Positions 23,101 to 35,100 of a stretch of 41,189 bases of DNA are shown piece by piece. The stretch spans positions 1-41,189 of the forward strand of contig JAWQRO010000370.1 in the NCBI GenBank assembly GCA_033557835.1. Direction: 5' to 3'. This DNA comes from Helochares maculicollis. Its lineage: Eukaryota > Arthropoda > Insecta > Coleoptera > Hydrophilidae. Made by a program: the position numbers and the translations under genes. How positions within the stretch are numbered: position 1 is the first letter of the stretch; each line of letters begins with the position of its first letter. Under the pieces are notes generated by a model, which saw only the letters and a program-made list of their open reading frames with translations, ran no database searches and was not told the origin of the DNA.

Positions 23101-26100
23101 GGGGCTCCCAGAACATGGAGAACGAATTTTTGTCATGATCTCAATACCTTGATTGTACCTCGTACAGGACGAAGGAACGTGAAAAGGGGAGCGAATGGGG
23201 GGTTTAAGGCGGGGCGACAGCCCCCCCTTCACACCCACAGGCTGCCAATTATTGAAAAATCAATACTTTTTACTCTCTGGTTTATACATAAAATGTAAAC
23301 GATAGCATGAAAATTGGAAAATGGTCGAACTAAACACACCCATTTTTTGTGATCCTCCAAATTAGGATTGGCAATGAACGTTTCCGTTTTTCGCAGGTCC
23401 CATACAATATCACCGGCTGGTTGGAAAAGAACAAGGATCCCTTGAACGACACTGTTGTCGACTTGTACAAGAAGGGTACCAACAAGCTCTTGTGCGAGAT
23501 CTTCGCTGACCATCCTGGTCAATCCGGTCAAGCTGATGCCGGCGGCAAAGGTACGTAAAGGTCCGACTTCTTGGGGCCAAATTAACATCAAGCAGATCTT
23601 GTTTGAGCTAAATAAGATTTCTCAGGAGTTAGTTCAATTTACTCAGGGTTGAATTCAATTTTCTCGAGGGTTAATTCAAGTTTCTCAAGGGTTAATTCAA
23701 GTTTCTCAAGGGTTAATTCAATTTTCTCAGGGCTTAATTCAATTTTCTTGGGGCCCAATCAAATTTTAGGGAATAAAAAAGTAGATTTTTCAATTAAAAA
23801 TGCAGCCAGAATTTTATTTAATATAATTGTTTATTGAAACTTAGGTGCTAAGAGAACCAAGGGTTCTGCCTTCCAGACCGTGTCTGCCATGTACAGGGTA
23901 AAAAAATCACCTCTCCGCTCTAAAAAGTGACGCTGAGCTGAGAATTCCAAACAAAACCTAGATTCCTTCAGCAACCTGAAAAAGCGCTCTTGTGAACAAT
24001 TCCATTACCCGACAGATCCTTCCAGCCCTTCTTCGTTAGGCAGCTAGATCTTGTCTTGTCTTGTCTTGCTTGGACGATCTTTATACTTAGATGTGTGATT
24101 TGTGTTCGAACAGGTGGCCGTGGCAAGAAGGGTGGTGGTTTCGCTACCGTATCTTCTTCTTACAGGGTAAATTGAAATTATTGAAGTTTTGAAAATTAAA
24201 CAAAAAAAATTCGATGTGATTAGACCAGGAACGATTTAAATCACCTCAGCACGTTTGTCGACCCAACCTTCATCGGAGGATGAAGTTTTGTTTTGTTATG
24301 TCACACATTTTCCTGTGTACAGCACCAAATTACTTAATTCATTAATTGGCTTTCGGATAACGAAATATCTGGAGAAGCCCGAGGGGGTGTGGGCTTCGTA
24401 GCCCAATTGGCCATTTCATGACGGGGGGAATCTTCAGTCAACTTGTTTATTGACTGGTTTGTGGAAGTAATCGTAACCGAGATTTTCATGAGGTGGTCAA
24501 TTGGGCCTGACGAAGGCCCAGCTCCCTCAACAGCCTCCTAAAGAGTAACAACTACTCACGGATGGCGTCACCAAAACAATCACCCATTCCCTCAAGTCCA
24601 GCACTTGAGGGCCTCCAAATTACTAATGTTTGTTGTATTATACACGTTACGTAAAAAGTGTCACCACCATTAGAAATGCACTTGAAGTACATACACAAAG
24701 TCACGTATCGTATTTTGGATTTTGCTAACCCCAAGTCTTCAAATAACTAACTCAGCAGCTTTTCCACGCTTGTGTGATTACTGACAGAATAACGAATGAA
24801 CGATTGGATGAGCGAGGAAGCTGATGAATGAACAGATCTGACGATGCTTTTGCTCCCCTGTCTATAGGAACAATTGAACAACTTGATGACCACCTTGAGG
24901 TCCACCCAACCTCACTTCGTCCGTTGCATCATCCCCAACGAATTGAAGCAGCCTGGCGTCATCGACTCCCATCTTGTCATGCACCAGCTCACTTGTAACG
25001 GTGTACTTGAAGGTATCCGTATTTGCCGTAAAGGCTTCCCCAACAGGATGGTCTACCCTGACTTCAAACTCCGGTAAGAATAATCAACCAATCATTTTTT
25101 CCCAGCTCTTTAGAAAACCATGAGGCATCTTCATCTAAGTGAACAAATTGAAGTCAAAACAATCCAAAGATCAATTTGGGGGGATTAGGCAACAAATGTT
25201 GTCCCTCCCAAGACTTTGCAAATAGAGATCACTTCAAAATAATTGATTATCTTGGAGTTCTGACTGTTATCAGAAATCTGAAGGCTTAAGAATCAGCCAA
25301 GATGTGTATCATGCAGAAGGATTAAGATGCTTCATGGACTTGCTGATAAACGAACTAGTCGAAATTTGCTCATGGTGGTTTTGGCGACAGCTACATGATC
25401 CTAGCGCCGGCTACAATGGCCGCTGAGAAGGATCCAAAGGAAGCAGCAAGGAAATGTCTTGAAGAAGTTGGACTTGACCCTGATGGTTACAGGATTGGGC
25501 ACACAAAGGCAAGGGTCTCATCCCCTAAGCATCTCTTAGACCACTTGTGATGTCACACTTGTAACCATGTCTTGTTATGACCTTCGTCTTGTCTTGTAGA
25601 AACAACCACTTGGTCTTGTAGAATCTACCACTTGGTTTTGTAGAGTCAACCACTTGGTTTTGTAGAGTCTACCACTTGGTTTTGTAGAGTCTACCACTTG
25701 ATTTTGTAGAGTCTACCACTTAATTTGTAGTACCTTCCAACCGTAATATTTTGTAGCGCCTACCACCATGTCTTGTACTGTTTTGATCCATCCAATGTGA
25801 TGCCTCTACTTGAAATGTGGTGACTTCAAGAAGCCTCTCGTTTCCAAGTCTTGCAGGCTGACGATCCTTCACCTGCAAAAAACGTGTCAAATGAGAAAGC
25901 CATCACATTTCTCGTAGCGCCGAAGAAGAACTTTCAAGGCTTCATCAGGCCATCGGGCTCCATATGAAGCCTTGATAGTTACCAAAAGCCCTCCAAAGTG
26001 TTTTGGCCCTCGTAATCGTCTCTATCCTTAATGTGTAGCTACAAAATCTTGAACCCAGCCGCTGTTAGCAAAGAATCCGATCCTAAGAAATGCGCAGCTC

Positions 26101-29100
26101 TCATCTTGGACGCCTCCGGATTGGACCCCGAGAACTACCGTTTGGGTCACACCAAGGCATGTTCCTCCAGTAACTTTTGACCAACACAACTACACTTTAC
26201 TACTGATTTTCCTCTTCTTATTCGCCTCTCGTTTCAATTTCAGCATGCCCAGCCATGGCTAAGACTCCATGGCTCTCCGAAACGACAAGGCGAAGACCTG
26301 AGGCAAGCAGAGACAGCCTCCAGGTCTTTGGACGCCGTTTTGATTGATTGTGTTTTTGTGTTAAAACCACCTGGAATAGACCCCTCGAGACTCATTCAGA
26401 TTTCGCTTTGAAGCCCTAAAATATATTTAAACATCCCCTTTGACACTGTTAATCTGTAATTTTTTGTGAGAAACTAGTTAATCACTTTGAGGAAACTTGT
26501 TTAGATACAAAATCCTGGCTGCGAGCGCCATTAAACCAGATTGTACACCAGAGAAAGCGGCCCAAATTATTTTGGACACTGTTCAATTAGACCCCGAACA
26601 GTTCCGCATGGGCAAAACCAAGGTACTTGCAAGCTGCATCACTGTAAAGCTTTGAGCGGGACTTTTAGGACAGCTTCTATCAATTCCTCTACTTTCTCAA
26701 ATTGCGCCCAAGCAAGTTCTTGGGCACCAAATCAAATTTCGCGCAGGAATTCGCGTATCTCCTAAGTTTTCTCGATCGGCGAACCGTTACGTCCAGGTTT
26801 AATGGAAAAGTTTTGCATTAAATAGCGCTTCCTAATCACTTCGTGACTAACCAGTGTGAATAGAACGAAAACAATGGCCTACTAACCAAACGCAAGCTAA
26901 TACAAAATGCCGGAACAACGGCATCTGGAATGCCCCGATCTCTGACAGTTACGGCAAAAGCATATGAAATGCGCTAATTTCCCACGAAAGGCAATTGGAA
27001 TTGCTCTGAACCTTCTTCACGACTCTAACATTTCTTTCAGATTCTCCGGGAGGAATCGCGGCGCTTCGAACTGCTGGCTTCGATTTTTTGGTGTTTTACT
27101 AATTGTACTCCAGTTTACTAATGGACACACCTTAGATTTAGTCTCTATGTCACCTACACCTACTGTTTGTTGCCTTCGTGTTCCGGTTCCAGGAGCGAGA
27201 TGGTTGGCTTGGTCCGCTTGTCCTGCAAGTGTCGATTGGGAGGCCGAAGGCCTATGAGGAGTCTGCAAGCCGTCTCGCTTCTGCGGATATTTGGCCCAAA
27301 TTTGGGACATGACTAATCTGTGGTTCCCCATAAAACAAACAGGTCTTCTTCCGTGCCGGTATCTTGGGTCAGATGGAAGAATTGCGTGACGACAGGTTGG
27401 GCAAGATCGTCACCTGGATGCAATCCTGGGTCAGAGGCTACCTCTCCAGGAAGGAATTCAAGAAGTTGCAAGAACAGCGCTTGGCTCTCCAAGTTTGCCA
27501 GCGCAACTTGAGGAAGTACCTCAAGCTCCGCACCTGGCCATGGTACAAGCTCTGGCAGAAAGTCAAGCCCCTCCTCAACGTCACCCGCATCGAGGATGAG
27601 ATCGCCGTAAGTATGGGTTTCGATCCTGAGGAATTCTGAGGCGACGCGATATTGAAATCCGAGCCGGCTTGGAAAAATCCAGCGACCAAGAGCCGATTTA
27701 CCTGCGCCATCCGAAATGTCTATAAATAGAGAGATCCCCCTCTCGCTCACGAAGCGAATTTTGCATCATATTTTTATACATCTGTCATCGAAACTGCAGA
27801 TCCAATCCTACACGCGTTCTATTTTCTGCAATACCCGTAAAATGTTCTCCAGAACCTGGAGGTTCAGTTTTAAGACGGCCTCTGAGGTGTCAACACCTAA
27901 ACGCACCTATGTATATCTAAAGGACGATATACTTCGAAGTGTGCTCCTGAATTCGTGCTCCTTATCCTCTTTTAAACTAAATACGACATCGACTCGACCC
28001 CTAAAATCACACAGTGATACACAAGAAGAAAATTCTTCGCCTTAGTGGAGATTTCGAGCGGATCTTAATTATTCCGTTTCATCCGCGGATCATCTTTGAG
28101 ATACTCTTTCGGATAATCCTTTGAATACAGTTTCGGAAAATCTTTCGAAAACACTTTCGGACTTCGAAAACTCTTTAGGATTTCAAATACTCTTTCGGAT
28201 TTCGAAAACTCTTTCGGATTTCGAATACTCTTTCGAATTTCGAATACTCTTTCGGGTTTCGAAAACTCTTCCGTGTTTCGAATACACTTTCGGATAATCT
28301 TTTGAACAAGTTTTCGGATAATCCATCGGTTAGTCGATTTGGAGATTGGCCCGAAAGTCTCCTGAGGAAATTTGCAAACCAAAAGTGCTCCGCCAAGCAA
28401 TCTAAAACCAAAGTGAAGAATTTCACCCGAAGAAGCCATTTGCTGATACTCCGAACATCCGAACGCGAATCGATCCCCCTTCGATTCATAATCGTGAATT
28501 TGTTCCACTTTTGTGAATTACGTCTCACTTTTGTGAATTTCGTCTCACTTTTGTGAATTTCGTCTCACTTTTGTGAATTTCGTCTCACTTTTGTGAATTT
28601 CACCTCACTTTTGTGAACATCATTTCATTTTCATTTGGTGAACTTCCATTTATTTCGCTCAATTCCCTGAATTTCGTTTCCTGGTTCATTTCGTGCTTTT
28701 CGCGACTTGCCCCCGTGCTTTGTGAGTTGTCGGTTTTGTAACTTTTCGATTGACCGTCGCCCAAGAGCCCCAGATCGACAAAATGGTCGACGTGGTAGAG
28801 TTAGCAGTGCCTAATTTGGACGACTCGTTGCAGAGATTGGAAGAGAAGGCCGCCAAGGCCCAAGAAGCCTTCGAACGCGAAGAGAAGGCCAAGAAGGAAC
28901 TCGAAGCCCTCTACGCCAAGCTCTTGGCCGAGAAGACCGAGCTCTTGTCCACCCTCGAAGGAGAGAAGGGATCCCTCTCTGAAATCCAAGAACGCGCCAA
29001 CAAACTCCAGGCCCAGAAGTCCGATCTCGAGTCTCAACTCTCTGTAAGTACTGATTTTTTAGCACTAATCTTTCCAATCAATCACATTTCTCTCGATTTG

Positions 29101-32100
29101 CTTTTCACCTTAGAATTTTGCCACAGAAACACTTTTTGGTTGATAAAATTTCATTGATAGTCTTAGACGAGCACTGGAATTTTGTTGCGTGGTCTTAATG
29201 GCTCGCCTTGTTCTTTAATTGCTAAGGCCTCGACCAAGACACTCTTAGAGAGCAAACTATTTTGCCACCAAATTTAATCGAAACCAATCAAATTCGTGGC
29301 GCCCAAAAAGTGTTGCAAAGCAAAATTTTCAAACAATTTGGGCATATGCTACGACTAATAAAAATTATGTAGTTTGGATTCTCACTGCAAAGCCACGCAG
29401 ACTATCCATAGTGCGAGAATCTGCGGATTTGTGAGTAAAAATATTGGCTATCGCGTGATTTTCAAGCCTTTCGCATTGATTTTGATCCCGCAATGGATGA
29501 TTTTGCTGCCTCGAGGCCCAAAATTCTGTTGGCAAAGCAATGAAATCTCGCGATTTTTGTATAAAAATCCTGAGGCTTGAGGTTTCAAAATCGGGGTTTG
29601 AAACTTGAGGAGTTTCAAAACTTAAAACCTGAGATTTAGAACTTAAGACTTCAGATTCAAGAGTCAAAACTTAAGATTCAAGAGTCAAAACTTCAGATTC
29701 AAGAGTAAAAGCTTGAGATTCAAGCCTTTAGACTTCAGATTCAAGAGACAAAACTTGAAATTCAAGAGTTAAAACTTGAAATTCAAGAGTCAAAACTTGA
29801 AATTCAAGACTTAAAACCTGAGATTCAAGACTTAAGTCTTCAGATTCAAGAGTTAAAACTTGAAATTCAAGACTTAAAACCTGAGATTCAAGACTTAAGT
29901 CTTCAGATTCAAGACCTAAGACTTCAAATTCAAGACCTAAGACTTCAGATTCAAAGCTTAAGACTTCCGATCCAAGAGTTAACATTTGAGATTCCAGACT
30001 TAAAACATGAGAGTCGATATTTTAGACAAGATTTAATATTAAAATCTTGAAACTCAAGACTTCAATTTTTGGTATTTGTAGCTTAAAGCCCTGAGATTCA
30101 AGACTTGGCAGCCCTGAGACTCTTAGAATCTAAGAGTTCTGAGAGTCTAAGAGTCCTGAGAGTCTGAGAATCGAAGAGTTCTGAGAGTCTAAGAGTCCTG
30201 AGAGTCCTGAGAGTCTGAGAATCGAAGAGTCTAAGAGTCCTGAGAGTCATGAGACTCTGAGATTCCTTGTGAGTGCTCAAATTCGTGGTTTTAAAATCGA
30301 AAAGCGGAAATTCAAGCCTAAAATCTAAGACTTCCAAGTAAGGAGTTGAAGGTAGATCGGCTGGGAGGTGCGTTTCGTGTTTTTGCGAGGAAAGTCTGGC
30401 GAATTGCGCTTGCAAAATTCCAAGCGATTTTTAAAATAGCCCCCAAGGTATTAATTAAAAATATTCCAGGTCTATTTCAAAACGCCGAACCCACTTACTG
30501 AGTTCCAACGAAGTTGGGTAAATAGACCTGGATTATTGCAATTAAAATAAATCCTGAAATTGAGGCTGCGCCCATTACGGGTCGCCTCAGGAGGCGATTT
30601 TTATCAAAGTCGCTGTCCTGAGCAAAATTCGTTGGCTTGCTCAGCTTCGTAAGGGAATCAGACCCGGTTTTGCGGTTTATGCTGAATTTGGGAGGACGAG
30701 CCTAATTTCGTTCCGTTATTGGACAATCTAGAAATTGGGGATTTTTTAAGGGCTGGCCGATGGGCAAAATGAGGTGAAAATTTAGGGAATTCGAAATGGA
30801 ATCCTGAAAATTCGAATGGGATCCGCAAGTGGAGCAAAAATGCGAAAAACGCAGATTAGATCTGGTCTAAATATGAAAAAGAAAATGACTTCCTGAGACG
30901 GCTTCCAGACCAAAAGTCGCTTGACGCATTCCGCATGACTCCCAGAACGTACACAAATTCAGCGTGCTGCATTCCAGCTGATTCATCCGGTTTCGCGGTG
31001 CGAAATTTTAAATAACCCATTCGCACCGGTTCTAAAATAAGTTTTGCATTACTAACTTTATGATTCAAAAGTATATTAAAGACATTATCCAAGGTCTTAT
31101 GAATAAACGCCCGAAATGACGGTTGGGTGATTCGCCGGATTCCTACGAAAATTCGCCCATAAAGTAGGTACGATAGATTTTTTTAGGCATTGTGCAAAAC
31201 GATTGACATTCAACCGCGCGGTCGACTTTCAATCTGTATGCAAAAGCACGACGGTCGACTATCAGCAAGTGCAGGCGAGTTGACCACGTTGATAACCATA
31301 CAAAATTCAACTATCAACTAGACTTGGTCAACTTTCAACTTCAATGCGTTTCATACAGAGTTCAACTATCAACAAGCGCAGGTGACTTGACTGCAAGCTT
31401 TCAACTCTCTGAGACTACTCTTAAGTGACTCTCAAGAGCACCACAAGCATTTGCCGCCCAGTTTTGGAGCGAAGCCTAAGTGTTTTGATATCAACTAGAT
31501 TTTACGATATAAATTTGGATGTTGGAAGTAAATTTGAGCCTTGGATGTTAGTTTGAGTTTTAGTTGTCGTTCTTGAGAAAATACGCTCCAGATGCAGTAA
31601 AACGAAGACTCTCCACGGGACGTGTAATAATAATGTTACAAATTAGTAGCGGCTTGCAAAGAGAAGCCTGACGGCTCTAGGTTGTCCACCTACTTTCCCA
31701 CGCACACACGCAAATTGCAACATATAAATTAAAAATAAAACCGCGAATCTTAGGTACCTACATCCAAATTAAATAGCGTTAGTCAAAATTTATTTTGAGC
31801 GCCGCAAGGTGGCCTCCAGCGGCCCCAATCGCTCTGGAGTATTTTTAGGAAGCCGATCGCGAACTTTTTGCACACTTTAAATAGACAAATTCGATAGGAA
31901 ATCGCCGATTGGAAGAACTGGAGAAAAATTCGAGTCGAGTCTTTGGACCATCCAAATCCAGCGGCGAAGCCTTCGCGGGATGAGGTGAAAACTTGCCCGA
32001 TCGTCTGGCAATAAATCAACTCACTTGGGTCATCATAAAATATTTCATAGGCCTATTTTCGCCTGGATGTTTGGGCTACCTCCGCCGTTAAATTTTAATA

Positions 32101-35100
32101 CGACCTTAAAATACTCCAGTTTGTTATTACAAAACCGCGCTTGCAGATCTAAACTGGAACTTTGTTTATTTTCGTGGCTCTCCTCGATTTCGAGACTCCT
32201 TTATTTCCACGGCTCTCTTTATTTCCACGGCTCTCTTTATTTCCGTGACTCTTTCTAATTCCATGGCTCTCTATACCCCCATGACTCTATCTTCCAAGGC
32301 TCTCTATATTCCAAGGCTTTCTATACTCCATGGCTCTATATTTCCATGGCTGGCTATATTTCCACGGCTGTCTACATTTGCATGGCTTGCTATATTTCCA
32401 CAGCATTCTAAATTTCCACAGATTTCTATGTTTTCACTGCTCTCTATAGCCCAAGGCTTTCTTTTTTGGTTCTTTTTATTTCCATAAAGACAGCCTTTAC
32501 TCCCTTATTTGGTTTTCGAGACACTTCCAAGACTTACTTTGTTTTTAGAACTATTTCCAAGGCTGTCTTCCTGAACCAAATTGTGCCTAAATGGCCCTGC
32601 CTAAGATAATTCAAAGCCTGCTAGAGCGAAAGCCGCCCCCGGGGCTTAAGAACGAAACATAGCACTTCGCAAAATCGCAAGGACCTCTTAGTCAAGGTGG
32701 CACCCAAGCCTCCAATCGAGTTCCTCATTAGATAAGCCACCTATTTAAAAATATTGAGAGTACAGAACCCACGATAAACATCATTAGGAGTACATAAAGT
32801 TGGGCCGGGGCCAAATCAACTTTTTCGAAGCGCAATTTTCAAAATAATTTGATTAATAGTTGTACCTACTTTCAATTTGGCCGCGGGCCAAACGACCGCG
32901 AGATAACCCAATATGCGGATAAAGACTTCTTTAATGTCTGGAAATATGGGCGCATTAGCGCTCCTCTGGGCGCGCCAAATTCCCGCACACCTATCAGGTG
33001 AGAATCTCCAGTCCGAAAATAGCGTCTGGCCAGTGGAGCCGAGTTATCACTTCGAATGTGTTTCTACTTTGGGGCCCTGCATTAATCCCGTCGGCTTCAC
33101 GACCGAGCGAATGCTTGCTTTGAAACCGGACCCCAGCTGGCCCTGGTCCCCGAGCCCCCCAGCCGAATCCCCCCGCGAAAATCCATCAATTCGCTTCTAT
33201 TTTTAGCGAAATTAATTGGCCGATTTCGAAAATTTTACGCTCGCGACAGCCGAATCGAACGCTTCAAGAACCGCTGACAAGTTGCGCAAGTTAAATTTGG
33301 CACATCGTAAAAATTTTGATCCACGATTTGGTCCTTCGAGCCCGCTGAATTCGACATTTCGCCCTCAATTCATTTCGCCACCAAATCAATTCAATTTGAA
33401 TTCAATTCGATTTGGATTCAATTCGATTTGTGTTCAATTCGATTTGAATTCAATTCGACAGCAAATCACTTCGACTCCAGCTCAATTCGACAACAATTCA
33501 ATTCGACCCAATTCAATCCTCCATCAATTCATTTTGCCACCACTTCGATTTACCATGAATTCAATACCCTGCGAAGTGGACCCATCATTTGTTGAGCGAA
33601 GCCTTGCGTCCAAAAAGAACACGAAGCAAATATTTGGCAGGAAATGTCGGATTATCTGCGGAAAAGCCCAATAATTATGACTGAGTTTGATGGAAAGGAG
33701 CCTTCGGCGGAAATGTCTAATTATTTATTCAACTTGAACTGAGACAACCGTGCCAAATTGCTGCGTAAACATTTTTAGAAGCTGTAAAATATCAAAGTAG
33801 CTCTCAAAAGTCGCATTCCTAATCAAACTAAACAATCTCCAGAGATGATAGAAGCCTCCAACAGGCGTTGACTGATGCTTTATGGTTCCCAATATGAGCA
33901 ATGACAACATTCTGTAAATCCAGAGTCGATAGTTTGCAAACTAAGACGTCTCCATTCAATCACTAAGTCTCAGCTATCAATAAATCTTGATTTTCTCACA
34001 AAATTCCTGATTTCGACAAAATAATCTCGATTTTCTCACAAAAGTCTTGAATTCATCACAGTAATTTAGACTCTCTCACAAGTCTTGACTACAACAAAAG
34101 AACCTCGATTTACTCGCAAGAGTTTTGAATTCATCACAGGAATTTATACTCTCTCACAAGTCTTGACTACAACAAAAGAACCTCGATTTACTCGCAAGAG
34201 TCTTGAATTCATGACAGGAATTTAGATTTCTTCATCAGACTCTTGACTTCTTCGCCAGACTCTCAATTTCAACAAAAAAACCTCAATTTACCCGCATGAG
34301 TCTTGAATTCATCACAGGAATCTAGATTTTTTTCACCAGACTCTCGATTTCTTCACCAAACTCTCGATTTCTTCACCAGACTCTCAATTTCTTCACTAGA
34401 ATCTCGATTTCTTCATCAGACTCTCGATTTCTTCGCCAGACTCTCAATTTGTTCACCAGACTCTCAATTCCTTCACTAGAATCTCGATTTCTTCACCTGA
34501 ATCCAGATTTCTTCACCAGACTCTCGATTTCTTCACTAGACTCAATTTCTTCACTAGAATATCGGTTTATTCGCCAGAATCTCGATTTCTTCACCAGCAT
34601 TTCGATTTCTTCACCAGAATCTCGATTTCTTCGCCAGAATCTCGATTTCTTCCCCAGAATCTCAGCTTTTTCACAGGGATCTTAGTTTTTCCCAGAAATG
34701 TCGACTCTTCCACAGAAGTCGTGTTATGACCAAAACAGGTAACTGAATTGGCTGAGCTTGCAATATCCAGACTCAGCGCGGAGACTCATTCAGAAGAGCC
34801 TTGATTAAACGATATTTTGGTCTGCAGAATAGTTTATTCAAAATGCATTAAGACAGCTGGGCCAAATCACTGCGCAAATATTTGTCTAAGATGTAAAATA
34901 TCACAGTGGGATTCTGAAATCGCTTCGGAAATCAAACTAAACAATCGAAAAGCATGACTTATGACAACAAATCGAGTATTTAGCACTTGATACTAAGTAT
35001 ACAAGATTGATTAGGTATGAAGTCATTGCCAATGTGATGCCATATTCAACTTTTCACAGTATCTAAAAGAAACACAGAAAGTTAACAAACTCTGCTTTTC

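Larger units (their letters stand above)
20331..23396. other. 3.07-kb intron between C9 and C10, built of a composite repeat element
   Basis: Contains a perfect 20-bp inverted repeat (20377-20427), two GCGCC palindrome modules each followed by a 44-bp satellite array, roughly 350-bp tandem duplications between them, and a pair of GC-rich motifs near its 3' end. No host gene is seen and no transposase frame is recognisable. Confidence 0.7.
27607..28833. other. C12-C13 intron with candidate internal promoter
   Basis: 1.23 kb. It holds CTATAAATAG at 27720, a 67-codon open frame from ATG 27842, an 18-bp TTTCGGATTTCGAAAACTC array (28095-28320), a 20-bp GAATTTCGTCTCACTTTTGT array (28500-28620), and the in-frame extension of C13 from ATG 28783. 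Fly Mhc has its rod-protein promoter and first exon in the equivalent intron, as far as I recall. Confidence 0.6.

Noticed and set aside
26880..27100. Possible fourth converter exon (TACAAAATGCCGG near 26901, TTTCTTTCAG near 27040)
   Set aside because: Neither reading gives a converter sequence or an LDP-xYRxGHTK-type end, and no 118-base exon fits.
30856..32019. Two 78-residue minus-strand frames in the large intron
   Set aside because: Length is within chance for this sequence and neither resembles a known family.
33197..33206. CTATTTTTAG (and similar at 1264 and 31729), perfect MEF2 consensus matches
   Set aside because: The degenerate 10-base motif is expected several times in 41 kb of AT-rich DNA; only the copy that is also a TATA box in the rod-promoter position (27720) has supporting context.
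33216..33674. 152-residue frame in the large intron, possible nested gene
   Set aside because: Its middle is the CAATTCGATTTG repeat; no ATG start, no domain, no promoter or poly(A) signal fitted to it.
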